A DNA stretch of 64,000 nucleotides from Thiomicrorhabdus sp033238645 (GCA_033238645.1 BQXR01000007.1:1-64000), one strand, 5' to 3'. Numbered from the stretch's first letter, positions 18,235 through 26,983 are shown. Notes: generated from the letters alone by a model not told the origin. Numbers and translations: made by a program.

Positions 18235-18242
18235 GGGGGGGG
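18235..18242 (-). repeat. C8-TGCTCA motif on the minus strand
   Basis: On the minus strand C8 is followed by TGCTCATTTTATTGAGC, so the motif runs into a small hairpin (GCTCA / TGAGC, 18218-18233). It lies between the methyltransferase stop codon and glnE. Confidence 0.55.
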
Positions 18243-18277
18243 CTAAATAATCAAAACCACCATTCATCAGTATATAT

Positions 18278-19045
18278 CTACAACCTATAAATATATAACT
18301 TAGTACGACGCTTATCTGCCAACTCCCAGACCTCAGAAGGGTCAATACTGGGCACCGCAAAACTATTAGAAATAAACAGTGACCCCGCGTTCATCTCATG
18401 AGAGACTTTATCCCATAATTTTTCCATCGGCTCTGGTGAGAGAAACGCATAGACCACATCATAATTAGCGAGATCTGTTTTCCAGATGTCCTGTGCAAAT
18501 GTCTGCCCACCAAACAATATGGTGCGTAGCTTAGAAAGCAGATAGGGAAAAGGTGCTGTCTCTACTCCATGCGAGACTGCAACCTCATCCTGCTTTGACA
18601 TGAAAATAACATTAGAAGCAAAGCCACAACCCAGATCAACAAAGTGAACTGACCGCTTAGTTTTAACAAGCTCTTTTAGAGCATATCTTGTTGTCGCATT
18701 CGTAAAATAGAGCGGCACACGCTCAGTAATGGCGTTAGAGAAAAATAGCCAAACCAACACCAGTATTAGCAGTGCCCAAACAGGATCAAACGCTAGCAGA
18801 ATACCTGCATAGAGGCCTAAAGGCATTAGAAACTGAATCCAACGCCACCAGTAAGGCAAACCTAGGCGATACGTTAGCAGCGCGGCCAAGCCTCCTTGAG
18901 CAGCAACCAAGAGTACCGCAAAGTATGGCGGTTCTATAAAATAAGGCGCAATAGAAACTCCCAAGAAGAGTAAGCATAAAGCCAAGCACTGAATCAATAA
19001 CGCCAAAACCATGTTTGGCAACCGAGCTAATCTATCCAACAACAC
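18278..19045 (-). CDS. Membrane-anchored class I SAM methyltransferase
   Basis: A 255-residue protein with about four hydrophobic segments in the first 110 residues, followed by a Rossmann methyltransferase domain. Motif I is VHFVDLGCGFASNVIF (about 137-152), with later motifs DVVYAFLSPEPM and AGSLFISNSF. The substrate is unknown. Similar proteins are often annotated as class I SAM-dependent methyltransferases of the membrane. The longest frame opens with GTG at 19045, preceded by a G-rich AAAGGGGGG run that could act as Shine-Dalgarno. The ATG at 19012 is an alternative. It is not in an operon with glnE (135-base gap). Confidence 0.72.
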   Translation of the reverse strand: MLLDRLARLPNMVLALLIQCLALCLLFLGVSIAPYFIEPPYFAVLLVAAQGGLAALLTYRLGLPYWWRWIQFLMPLGLYAGILLAFDPVWALLILVLVWLFFSNAITERVPLYFTNATTRYALKELVKTKRSVHFVDLGCGFASNVIFMSKQDEVAVSHGVETAPFPYLLSKLRTILFGGQTFAQDIWKTDLANYDVVYAFLSPEPMEKLWDKVSHEMNAGSLFISNSFAVPSIDPSEVWELADKRRTKLYIYRL

Positions 19046-19183
19046 AACCCCCCTTTGTAACGCACCACTTTAAAAACAAATTGCACCCATAGTAAACACA
19101 CATACACCGACAAACCCTATTTTACATCCTAAAATGTTCAAAAAAACTATTAAGATACTGTATTTAAAGGATTTAAAGATTCA

Positions 19184-19199
19184 TGGCACAACAAAAGCT
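19184..19199 (+). promoter_or_regulatory. Sigma-54 promoter of glnK-amtB
   Basis: TGGCAC, then AACAAAA, then GCT. GG (19185-19186) and GC (19197-19198) are 12 bases apart start to start, as required for RpoN. It lies 44 bases before the glnK start. Together with the glnA site it marks a nitrogen regulon. Confidence 0.88.
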
Positions 19200-19243
19200 A
19201 AGTAATAGCCGATTTTATTTATAATAATTAATAAGGGGTTAGT

Positions 19244-19582
19244 ATGAAACTGGTTGTTGCAATTATCAAACCTTTTAAGCTTGATGACGTTCGTGAAGCG
19301 CTACATGATATTGAAGTGCACGGCATGACCGTTACTGAGTCTAAGGGCTTTGGTCGTCAAAAAGGCCACACTGAAATCTATCGTGGTGCAGAATACGCTA
19401 TTGAATTTTTACCGAAATTACGCATAGAGATTGCTGTTTCAGATGATCAACTAGACAACGTCATCGAGACAATCGGCTCTGCTGCTAGAACAGGAAAAAT
19501 TGGTGACGGAAAAATTTTCATTATGCCACTTGAGCAAACGATACGTATCCGTACAGAAGAATCTGGCGATATCGCTCTTTAA
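19244..19582 (+). CDS. glnK: Nitrogen regulatory PII protein GlnK
   Basis: A 112-residue PII protein with the exact family length. The T-loop carries the uridylylation site Y51 (GHTEIYRGAEY), and the C-terminal region has the ATP-binding stretch AARTGKIGDGKIF. PII trimers sense ATP/ADP and 2-oxoglutarate, and GlnK blocks AmtB when nitrogen is ample. It is called GlnK rather than GlnB because it is in an operon with amtB, 15 bases upstream of it, behind a sigma-54 promoter. AAGGGG precedes the ATG. Confidence 0.95.
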   Translation: MKLVVAIIKPFKLDDVREALHDIEVHGMTVTESKGFGRQKGHTEIYRGAEYAIEFLPKLRIEIAVSDDQLDNVIETIGSAARTGKIGDGKIFIMPLEQTIRIRTEESGDIAL

Positions 19583-19597
19583 GGAAAGGAATTACTC

Positions 19598-20848
19598 ATG
19601 GAACAAGTATTACAATTAAGTTACGCGCTTGATACCTTCTACTTCCTAATGTCTGGTGCATTAGTAATGTGGATGGCAGCAGGATTTGCGATGCTCGAAG
19701 CGGGATTGGTTCGCTCAAAAAACACAACAGAGATCTTAGCAAAAAATATCGGTCTATTTGCCATTGCTTGTATTATGTACATGCTAGTGGGTTATAACAT
19801 GATGTACCCTGCCGAAGCGGTAAATAGCTTCTTCCCAGGCATCAGCTTCTTAATCGGTGGTGATAACACAACAGCTTCGGTTATTGCTGGTGGCGATGAT
19901 GCTCCTTACTACTCAGGCATGTCAGACTTCTTCTTCCAAGTTGTGTTTGTTGCAACAGCGATGTCAGTTGTTTCTGGTGCCGTTGCTGAACGTATGAAGC
20001 TAATGACTTTCTTCGCTTTTGCAATCATATTTACTGCATTCATCTACCCTATGCAAGGTTTTTGGAAATGGGGTGGTGGATTCTTAGATGGTTTAGGCTT
20101 CCTTGATTTTGCCGGTTCTGGTGTTGTACACATGGCAGGTGCTTCTGCAGCTTTAGCTGGTGTGTTACTACTAGGTGCACGTAAAGGTAAATATGGTCCA
20201 AACGGAGAGTCGCGCGCAATCCCTGGTGCTAACCTTCCACTAGCAACTTTAGGTACTTTCATCCTATGGCTAGGTTGGTTTGGTTTCAACGGTGGCTCAC
20301 AATTGATCATCTCAAATGTGGCAGATGCCAATGCGGTTGCAATGATCTTTGTTAATACATTAATGGCTGCCGCAGGTGGTGTTATTGGTGCTCTTGCAAT
20401 TGCTAAGTTTAAGTTTGGCAAAGCAGATTTAACCATGATGCTTAACGGTGCTTTAGCGGGTCTAGTTGCTATTACAGCAGAGCCTCTTACACCAACTGCT
20501 CTAGAAGCAACCTTAATTGGTCTTGCTGGCGGTATGATCGTTGTATTCGCAATCCTATTCATCGACTCTAAACTAAAAATTGATGATCCTGTTGGAGCTA
20601 TCTCGGTTCACGGGGTTGTTGGTATCTTTGGTCTAATCGCTGTTACCTTCACAAACCCTGACGCTTCAATCATTGCGCAGTTAACAGGTATCGCTGTGAT
20701 CTTTGCATGGGTATTTGGTACAAGCTTAATTGTTTGGTCAATCCTAAAAGCAGTGATGGGCATCCGAGTCTCTGAAGAAGAAGAGTATGAAGGTGTTGAT
20801 CAATCAGAGTGTGGAATGGAAGCTTATCCTGAGTTTAAAAAGTCATAA
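19598..20848 (+). CDS. amtB: Ammonium transporter AmtB
   Basis: A 416-residue ammonium channel with eleven predicted membrane helices and no signal-peptide extension. Characteristic stretches are FAMLEAGLVRSKN (about 28-40), the Amt signature ILWLGWFGFNGGS, and the conserved pore histidine regions VVHMAGASAAL and ISVHGVVGIFG. The acidic C-terminal tail is where GlnK docks. AAGGAAAGG gives a good Shine-Dalgarno. A strong terminator follows. Confidence 0.95.
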   Translation: MEQVLQLSYALDTFYFLMSGALVMWMAAGFAMLEAGLVRSKNTTEILAKNIGLFAIACIMYMLVGYNMMYPAEAVNSFFPGISFLIGGDNTTASVIAGGDDAPYYSGMSDFFFQVVFVATAMSVVSGAVAERMKLMTFFAFAIIFTAFIYPMQGFWKWGGGFLDGLGFLDFAGSGVVHMAGASAALAGVLLLGARKGKYGPNGESRAIPGANLPLATLGTFILWLGWFGFNGGSQLIISNVADANAVAMIFVNTLMAAAGGVIGALAIAKFKFGKADLTMMLNGALAGLVAITAEPLTPTALEATLIGLAGGMIVVFAILFIDSKLKIDDPVGAISVHGVVGIFGLIAVTFTNPDASIIAQLTGIAVIFAWVFGTSLIVWSILKAVMGIRVSEEEEYEGVDQSECGMEAYPEFKKS

Positions 20849-20875
20849 ACTCTATCTAAGTTATTCAATCTAATC

Positions 20876-20902
20876 AAAGCCCGCTTTATTGCGGGTTTTT
20901 TT
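20876..20902 (+). terminator. Terminator after amtB
   Basis: Hairpin AAAGCCCGC / GCGGGTTTTTTT, 28 bases after the stop codon. Confidence 0.88.
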
Positions 20903-20952
20903 ATGCCTAACCAAAATGATTAGAAAACGTTTACTCTAGTTAGATTTGTTAT

Positions 20953-20990
20953 CCCCCCCCTACTCAAAAATTCCTTGAGGCTACAAAATA
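20953..20990 (+). repeat. Copy 4 of the dispersed poly-C repeat
   Basis: C8-TACTCAAAAATTCC, then TTGAGGCTACAAAATA. It has the same order as copies 2 and 3 but diverged. CTCAA / TTGAG can pair as a small hairpin. It lies between two terminators. Confidence 0.6.
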
Positions 20991-21018
20991 GAAAAGCCAC
21001 ATTTAACTGTGGCTTTTT
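20991..21018. terminator. Terminator between amtB and the 142-residue unknown gene
   Basis: Hairpin AAAAGCCACA / TGTGGCTTTTTT with a TTTAAC loop. It has T runs on both strands and faces the 3' end of the leftward gene at 21061. Confidence 0.8.
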
Positions 21019-21060
21019 TAATAACAAGAAGAGATAACCGACTACTTTAATACTGACAGC

Positions 21061-21489
21061 CTATAAATTCCGAAGCTTATAGATAATATTCAAGAACCAC
21101 ATTTTCAATGATGGCTTCACCTCAATAGGGTGGTTAAACTTAAGCAGGTACGATGTCTCATCGGGATTATACAAAGGGTGCTGCTTCCAGTGCATCAACT
21201 CCTCATACTCAATACCACTATCCAAAGCAATGAGCTGCCAAGGCAAGTCTGCTCTACCATCAAAAGTTTTAGGGCCTGAATCAGTTATTTCTAAAGGAAT
21301 TTTTTCTTCTAAAATAACTGTTTTTACCGCTCCAGACTCTATCCAAATGCGAACGACCTCACCTTCTTCTAGTAAGCTACCATAAGGTAAAAATAGATAG
21401 TTTGCGTTTAAGGACGTCACCGAATTATCCAGTAAAGGTGCACCCTCTTTAAATTTAAACTTACAGTAACCCTTTGAACAGCCAGACAT
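21061..21489 (-). CDS. Protein of unknown function, 142 residues
   Basis: I do not recognise this family. It starts MSGCSKGYCKFKF, with a pair of cysteines spaced four residues apart, is mostly beta-like in pattern, contains no membrane segment or signal peptide, and ends in a basic, aromatic tail (KMWFLNIIYKLRNL). AAGGAAAG sits 6 bases before ATG and a terminator follows the stop codon, so it is most likely a real single-gene unit. It diverges from the flagellin gene, with start codons 70 bases apart. There are no neighbours that suggest a pathway. Confidence 0.6.
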   Translation of the reverse strand: MSGCSKGYCKFKFKEGAPLLDNSVTSLNANYLFLPYGSLLEEGEVVRIWIESGAVKTVILEEKIPLEITDSGPKTFDGRADLPWQLIALDSGIEYEELMHWKQHPLYNPDETSYLLKFNHPIEVKPSLKMWFLNIIYKLRNL

Positions 21490-21559
21490 TTTGTACTTTC
21501 CTTAGCATTAAATTGGGTGTAGCATTAAAGATGTATAAATCATGAGTGGAGATTTTAAC

Positions 21560-22348
21560 ATGACTATCAACCCATATAGCCCTATTGCAAGCAGCTCAAT
21601 GTCGGGCATAAACCCAACGACACAAAGCCTTACGACTGGATCGCGTATTAATAGCGCTGCAGATGATGCTGCAGGTTTAGCCATCATTACCGCCTTATCG
21701 ACTCAAATTAATAGTCAAGATATGGCAACACGTAATGCCAATGATGGCATATCAATGCTTCAAACCGCTGACGGTGCGAGTGAATCGATTGGTGCATCCC
21801 TACAACGCATGAATGAACTAAGTCTTCAAGCGATGAACGGAACCTATAGCACATCTCAGCGTCAAATGATGAACGAAGAGTTCCAACAAAACCTTTTAAG
21901 CATTAGTCAAATAGCAGAGACAACCAACTTTAATGGTAATAAGTTACTCAATGGTGATGCTGCATCTATGGATATCGCGCTAGGAAGTAACTCAACAAGT
22001 AGCTTAACACTACCTAACTTCAGCACCGCTGGGCTCAGTATTGATGCACTAAATATTACCAACCCAGCAAATGCAGCACTTGCCTCAGAAGGTATTACAG
22101 CAGCACTTGAACAGCTCACGACGGCAAGAAGTGAATTTGGTGCCCAACAGAATGGCTTAAGCAGTGCCATTGAAAATATTGGAAGCCAAAACATGAATAC
22201 TATGGCTTCTCGTAGCCAAATCAGTGATACCGACTTTGCCAAGGCCAGTGCTGAGCAAGCTAAACAGAGTATCTTAAATCAAAGCGCTATTGCGATGCAG
22301 TCCCAAGGAATGCAATCTAAGGCAGCCGTTTTACAACTTCTAAACTAA
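21560..22348 (+). CDS. Short flagellin
   Basis: A 262-residue flagellin with the N-terminal D0/D1 signature (LTTGSRINSAADDAAGLAI, DMATRNANDGISMLQTADGA) and the C-terminal partner (SRSQISDTDFAKASAEQAK, ending AAVLQLLN). The variable D2/D3 part is almost absent. The open frame begins at 21542, but GGAG lies inside it about 10 bases before the ATG at 21560 (MTINPYSP), so I take the second start. No other flagellar gene is in the window, so it is separated from any flagellar cluster. A sigma-28 promoter is not obvious. Whether it forms a main or minor filament cannot be told. Confidence 0.9.
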   Translation: MTINPYSPIASSSMSGINPTTQSLTTGSRINSAADDAAGLAIITALSTQINSQDMATRNANDGISMLQTADGASESIGASLQRMNELSLQAMNGTYSTSQRQMMNEEFQQNLLSISQIAETTNFNGNKLLNGDAASMDIALGSNSTSSLTLPNFSTAGLSIDALNITNPANAALASEGITAALEQLTTARSEFGAQQNGLSSAIENIGSQNMNTMASRSQISDTDFAKASAEQAKQSILNQSAIAMQSQGMQSKAAVLQLLN

Positions 22349-22375
22349 AGTAATGACTACTTTACCCCATCTAAA

Positions 22376-22396
22376 AACGGCAGTTTAACTGCCGTA
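22376..22396 (+). terminator. Terminator after the flagellin gene
   Basis: Stem ACGGCAG / CTGCCGT with a TTTAA loop, followed by ATTTT, 28 bases after the stop codon. Confidence 0.75.
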
Positions 22397-22480
22397 TTTT
22401 ACATCCCCCTCCCCCATACAGCTCGTTAGATTATTTTCAACACTTTCTCTAGTACAATTAAAGACTTCTTCTACAGTCAT

Positions 22481-22489
22481 TGATATAAT
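22481..22489 (+). promoter_or_regulatory. Extended -10 promoter of valS
   Basis: TGATATAAT is a perfect extended -10 element, 44 bases upstream of the valS start. No good -35 is seen at the expected distance. Confidence 0.5.
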
Positions 22490-22532
22490 CGCGTGATTAT
22501 TATTTTAACCGTATAAGTAGATTAAGACCCCT

Positions 22533-25301
22533 ATGGAAAAGCATTTCGATCCAAACACAATTGAAACAAAATGGTATCAAACTTGGGAAAATAAAGGGTA
22601 TTTCAAGCCTCAAAATCCTGATGCAGCACCTTACAGCATTATGATCCCGCCACCAAACGTTACTGGTAGCCTGCATATGGGTCACGCTTTCCAAGATACG
22701 ATTATGGATACCTTAATCCGTTACCACCGCATGAAGGGTGATAGTACGCTTTGGCAGCCTGGTACAGATCACGCTGGTATTGCGACTCAAATGGTCGTCG
22801 AACGTCAACTTGCTGCTCAAGGGCTTAGCAGACATGATCTTGGTCGTGAACAGTTTATCGATAAGATCTGGGAGTGGAAAGAGGAGTCTGGTGGCACCAT
22901 CACTAAGCAACTCCGTCGTATGGGCGCATCCCCTGACTGGAGCAGAGAGCGCTTCACCATGGATGAAGGCCTATCTGAAGCAGTAAAAGAAGTCTTTGTT
23001 AAACTTTATGAAGAAGACCTTATCTACCGTGGCAAACGCTTAGTCAACTGGGATCCTGTTTTACACACTGCCGTTTCAGATCTTGAAGTTATTTCAACTG
23101 AAGAACAAGGCAGTTTATGGCATATGCGCTATCCACTAACCGACGGTTCTGGCCATCTAGTTGTCGCAACGACGCGTCCTGAAACCATGCTTGGAGATCA
23201 AGCAGTTGCTGTTCACCCTGATGATGAGCGTTACCAGCACTTAATTGGTAAGACAATCACTCTGCCTTTAGTTGACCGTGAAATCCCAATTATTGCCGAT
23301 GACTACGTTGATCTAGAGTTTGGAACAGGTTGTGTAAAAATCACTCCTGCACACGACTTTAACGATTACGAAATGGGTAAACGTCACAACTTACCAATGT
23401 TGAATATCTTAACCGTTGATGCAGCTATCAACGAAGAAGCACCTGAGAAATACCAAGGCCTTGACCGTTATGAAGCACGTAAGAAAATTATTGCTGACCT
23501 TGACGCTTTAGGTTTAATGGAAGATATTAAGCCACATACCCTTATGGTGCCTCGTGGTGATCGCTCTCATGCGGTTATTGAGCCCTTCCTTACCGACCAG
23601 TGGTATGTCGCGGTCGAATCTCTAGCCAAGCCAGCCATTGATGCCGTTAAGAATGGTGATATTGAATTTGTACCAAAGAACTGGGAAAACACCTATTTTG
23701 AATGGATGAACAATATCCAAGACTGGTGCATCTCTCGTCAAATCTGGTGGGGACACCGAATCCCTGCTTGGTATGATGAAAACGGCAAGGTTTATGTTGG
23801 GCGTACAGAACTTGAAGTTCGTGAGAAACATCAACTTCCTGCTGACACGGTACTTCGTCAAGACGATGATGTTTTAGATACATGGTTTAGCTCTGCTCTC
23901 TGGACATTCACCACATTAGGCTGGCCTGAAAAGACACCTGAACTTGAGAAGTTTCATCCTACATCAGTTCTGGTAACTGGATTTGATATCATCTTCTTCT
24001 GGGTTGCTAGAATGATTATGATGGGTCTAAAGTTCACTGGCGAAGTACCATTCAAACAGATCTATGTACACGGCCTAGTTCGTGATGGTGAAGGCCAGAA
24101 AATGTCTAAATCAAAAGGGAATGTTTTAGATCCGATTGATTTGATCGATGGAATCGAGCTAGAAGATCTCGTTAAGAAACGTACTTACGGCATGATGCAG
24201 CCAGAAAAGGCGGCCAAAATTGAAAAATCAACGCGCAATCAATTTGCCGATGGCATCCCTGCATTTGGAACAGATGCCATTCGATTCACCTTTGCCTCTT
24301 TAGCTTCAACAGGACGAGATATCCGCTTTGATCTAAATCGTGCAGAAGGTTACCGTAACTTCTGCAACAAACTTTGGAATGCAACACGCTATGTACTAAT
24401 GAATACCGAAGGCTATGATACAGGTGTTGATGAGAGTGCAGAAATTGAACTATCCCTCGCAGATCGTTGGATTGTTTCTCGCCTTCAAGAAGTTGAAGCA
24501 GATGTTGCAAAACACTTTGAAAACTACCGTTTTGATTTAGCTGCGAATGCACTGTATGAGTTCACTTGGAATGAATATTGTGACTGGTACTTAGAGCTCG
24601 CCAAACCTATCCTTAACAAGGATAGCTCTGATGCGGCTAAACGTGGTACTCGTAAAACACTGGTTCGTGTTTTAGAAACTATCTTAAGGCTACTTCACCC
24701 TATTACCCCATTCATCACTGAAGAGGCATGGCAAGCAGTTGCACCTTTAGCTGGTAAGCATGGTGAAACCATTATGCTTGAACCTTATCCTGAAGCTGAT
24801 CCAACCAAAATAGATCAAGCGGCTATAACGGAACTAGAATGGGTTAAAAAAGTAATTGTTGGAGTTCGAAAAATCCGTTCAGAGATGGATATTTCTCCAG
24901 GTAAAGCCTTACCAGTACTACTTGCAGGGCTAAATGAAAATGATAAAGATTGGTTAAATAATAATATCATTTTCTTGCAGTCACTGGCCAAGCTCGAATC
25001 CATCAATATTATCGACGATGAGAGCACAGCACCTGAATCTGCAGTAGCACTTGTTGGCGATATGAAAGTTCTAATTCCTATAGCGGGATTAATCGACAAA
25101 GATGCCGAGCTTGGAAGACTTAAAAAAGAGATTGGCAAGCTACAAGGCGAAATTAAACGCCTAAGCGGTAAATTGAACAATCAAGGCTTTGTTGCAAAAG
25201 CACCCGAAGCAGTTGTTGCTAACGAAAGAACAAAACTGGCTGGCTATGAAGCGGCTCTTAACAATCTAGAGGCTCAACATGAAAAAATTCAACAACTTTA
25301 G
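22533..25301 (+). CDS. valS: Valyl-tRNA synthetase
   Basis: A 922-residue class Ia synthetase that charges tRNA-Val. The HIGH-type motif is PPPNVTGSLHMGH (about 39-51) and the KMSKS loop is GQKMSKSKGN (about 524-533). An editing CP1 insertion lies between (around 190-340), followed by an anticodon-binding domain and the C-terminal coiled coil typical of ValRS (about 855-920). The final 23 bases overlap the next gene, so the two are probably translationally coupled. The length agrees with gammaproteobacterial ValRS. Confidence 0.97.
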   Translation: MEKHFDPNTIETKWYQTWENKGYFKPQNPDAAPYSIMIPPPNVTGSLHMGHAFQDTIMDTLIRYHRMKGDSTLWQPGTDHAGIATQMVVERQLAAQGLSRHDLGREQFIDKIWEWKEESGGTITKQLRRMGASPDWSRERFTMDEGLSEAVKEVFVKLYEEDLIYRGKRLVNWDPVLHTAVSDLEVISTEEQGSLWHMRYPLTDGSGHLVVATTRPETMLGDQAVAVHPDDERYQHLIGKTITLPLVDREIPIIADDYVDLEFGTGCVKITPAHDFNDYEMGKRHNLPMLNILTVDAAINEEAPEKYQGLDRYEARKKIIADLDALGLMEDIKPHTLMVPRGDRSHAVIEPFLTDQWYVAVESLAKPAIDAVKNGDIEFVPKNWENTYFEWMNNIQDWCISRQIWWGHRIPAWYDENGKVYVGRTELEVREKHQLPADTVLRQDDDVLDTWFSSALWTFTTLGWPEKTPELEKFHPTSVLVTGFDIIFFWVARMIMMGLKFTGEVPFKQIYVHGLVRDGEGQKMSKSKGNVLDPIDLIDGIELEDLVKKRTYGMMQPEKAAKIEKSTRNQFADGIPAFGTDAIRFTFASLASTGRDIRFDLNRAEGYRNFCNKLWNATRYVLMNTEGYDTGVDESAEIELSLADRWIVSRLQEVEADVAKHFENYRFDLAANALYEFTWNEYCDWYLELAKPILNKDSSDAAKRGTRKTLVRVLETILRLLHPITPFITEEAWQAVAPLAGKHGETIMLEPYPEADPTKIDQAAITELEWVKKVIVGVRKIRSEMDISPGKALPVLLAGLNENDKDWLNNNIIFLQSLAKLESINIIDDESTAPESAVALVGDMKVLIPIAGLIDKDAELGRLKKEIGKLQGEIKRLSGKLNNQGFVAKAPEAVVANERTKLAGYEAALNNLEAQHEKIQQL

Positions 25302-26007
25302 AAATAGCATCGTTCAAGCTTCTAAAACTATTTTTGCAACCAGTATACTTGGCTTAGCTTTAATAAGCCTAAGCTCAGCGGCTAATGCCGCAAAGGGATA
25401 TACCAACTATGTCACCGACTCGGTTGAAATTCCTATGCGCCGTAAACCTGGCTACACCTATAAAATTATTCGTATGGTTAAGTCAGGCTCTCCAGTTAAA
25501 ATCTTAAAGGTTGATACGGATGGCTGGGCTCAAATCGAGTATCGAAGAAAAGGTAAAACTTATCTAGGTTGGATGCCGTCAAATGTTCTACAAAATCAAC
25601 CCATCGCTAAAGTACGCCTGGCTCGTCAAGTTAAGAAAATGAATGCTGTTGAAGAGAAATATAATGCCTTAAAGCAGGAGTTAGCAACACTAAAAGCAAG
25701 ATTTGATGAAACAAGTAAAGAGCTATCAACAACCAAGCAAGAAAAATTTGAAATTGACCAAGACTTTAACAGCTTAAAATCAATCTCTGGAAAGGCCGTT
25801 GAACTTGATGCCGAGAATCAGCAGTTTAAACTTCGTTTAAGCAGCCTTGAAGATCAGAATACAATTATGAAAGAGCAGATCGATCAATCAGAAGATGCCA
25901 TTAAGCGCCAATGGTTCCTTACAGGTGGTGGGGTACTTTTACTGGGTCTATTGATTGGTCGCTTTGTCAGAGTCCCTGGAAAACGTAAAAAATGGGGCGA
26001 AATTTAA
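25279..26007 (+). CDS. SH3-domain membrane-anchored protein (TIGR04211 type)
   Basis: A 242-residue envelope protein of the YgiM-like SH3-and-anchor architecture: a signal peptide (about 1-37, ending in ANA), a bacterial SH3 domain (about 42-105, GYTNYVTDSVEIPMRRKPG to YLGWMPSNVL), a long coiled coil (about 118-208) and one C-terminal membrane helix (212-230) with a basic tail. The function is unknown in this family; peptidoglycan or envelope binding is plausible from the SH3 domain. It starts inside valS, with GAGG 7 bases before ATG, which is unusual for an exported protein of unrelated role. Confidence 0.85.
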   Translation: MKKFNNFRNSIVQASKTIFATSILGLALISLSSAANAAKGYTNYVTDSVEIPMRRKPGYTYKIIRMVKSGSPVKILKVDTDGWAQIEYRRKGKTYLGWMPSNVLQNQPIAKVRLARQVKKMNAVEEKYNALKQELATLKARFDETSKELSTTKQEKFEIDQDFNSLKSISGKAVELDAENQQFKLRLSSLEDQNTIMKEQIDQSEDAIKRQWFLTGGGVLLLGLLIGRFVRVPGKRKKWGEI

Positions 26008-26032
26008 TCCAGTCTATACAGGTTAATAATCA

Positions 26033-26062
26033 AAAAAAACCCTCATTAAGAGGGTTTTTTTA
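26033..26062 (+). terminator. Terminator after the SH3-anchor gene
   Basis: Hairpin AAAAAACCCTC / GAGGGTTTTTTT with an ATTAA loop. It ends the valS transcript and precedes the convergent dsbC. Confidence 0.88.
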
Positions 26063-26098
26063 TAGCTAAAGTTCATAGCAAAAATGATCAATAATATA

Positions 26099-26839
26099 TC
26101 ACTGCTTAAATATTCTAATCAGCTCCTTAGCTGGCACATAACCAGGCAGCATTTCACCACTATCCAGCAAAATATTAGGCGTTCCATTCACCTCAAACCT
26201 GCGAGCCTGCATCATATGAGCTCTAACAGGATTAGCACACTTGATCGAATCAAGCCTTTCACCCTTCATTATTTTATCCATTGCAGCTTCTCGATCTTTT
26301 GAACACCAAACGGTCACCGCCTTATCGTATGAAGGAGATGAAAAACCAGCTCGTGGGTAAGATAGATATCTAACGGTAATGCCCGCCTTATTCAGAACAG
26401 GAATTTCAACATGAAGTTTTGCACAATAAGCACAATCGATATCCATAAAAACAGTCATCACATGCTTTTCCTCACCCTCAGCAGGATACTCAATCATTGA
26501 TTCCACTGGAATTTCAGATAACATAACCTTTCTTATCGCTGCCTTAGACTTCTCTGTTAGGTTATCTCGTGTGGACAGCTCAACTAAGCTGCCGTTAAGA
26601 AGGTATTGCCCATCTTTAGACATGTAGACAACAGTCATACCCAGCTGTATCTGGTAAAGCCCTGGAATAGGTGTTGATGTGATCACTGCATCAGAGGTAT
26701 TATCGACCATCTTAGCCAACTGCACTTTGATCTCTGCCGTGTCATCAACAATCACATCTTCTGCCAAAATAGAAAAACTACTAAAAACCAGTAAACTTGA
26801 GACAGAAGTGGCAAGAATCAATTTTGCATATATAGACAT
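26099..26839 (-). CDS. dsbC: Thiol:disulfide isomerase DsbC family
   Basis: A 246-residue periplasmic protein. The signal peptide is residues 1-27 (to LAED), then come an N-terminal dimerisation domain and a thioredoxin-fold domain with the active site C136-A-Y-C139. The cis-proline loop is NGTPNI, and a second cysteine pair (WCSKD, KCANP) corresponds to the structural disulfide of DsbC. DsbC rearranges wrong disulfides in the periplasm. The frame opens at 26890, but the segment from 26839 begins exactly with the signal peptide, so that ATG is chosen. It lies downstream of xerD in the same direction, as in many gammaproteobacteria. Confidence 0.92.
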   Translation of the reverse strand: MSIYAKLILATSVSSLLVFSSFSILAEDVIVDDTAEIKVQLAKMVDNTSDAVITSTPIPGLYQIQLGMTVVYMSKDGQYLLNGSLVELSTRDNLTEKSKAAIRKVMLSEIPVESMIEYPAEGEEKHVMTVFMDIDCAYCAKLHVEIPVLNKAGITVRYLSYPRAGFSSPSYDKAVTVWCSKDREAAMDKIMKGERLDSIKCANPVRAHMMQARRFEVNGTPNILLDSGEMLPGYVPAKELIRIFKQ

Positions 26840-26983
26840 GAAAAAACCTAAATTATTATTTGGCTTGAGAATATAACATGCAAGAATCACTTGAAGAAAT
26901 ATATTGATTTAATTCTTATGATCAACACTAAGCTGTTGCATAAATACTACAGTCTTAGACTAACTAAAGGTCACTCCGTTACT

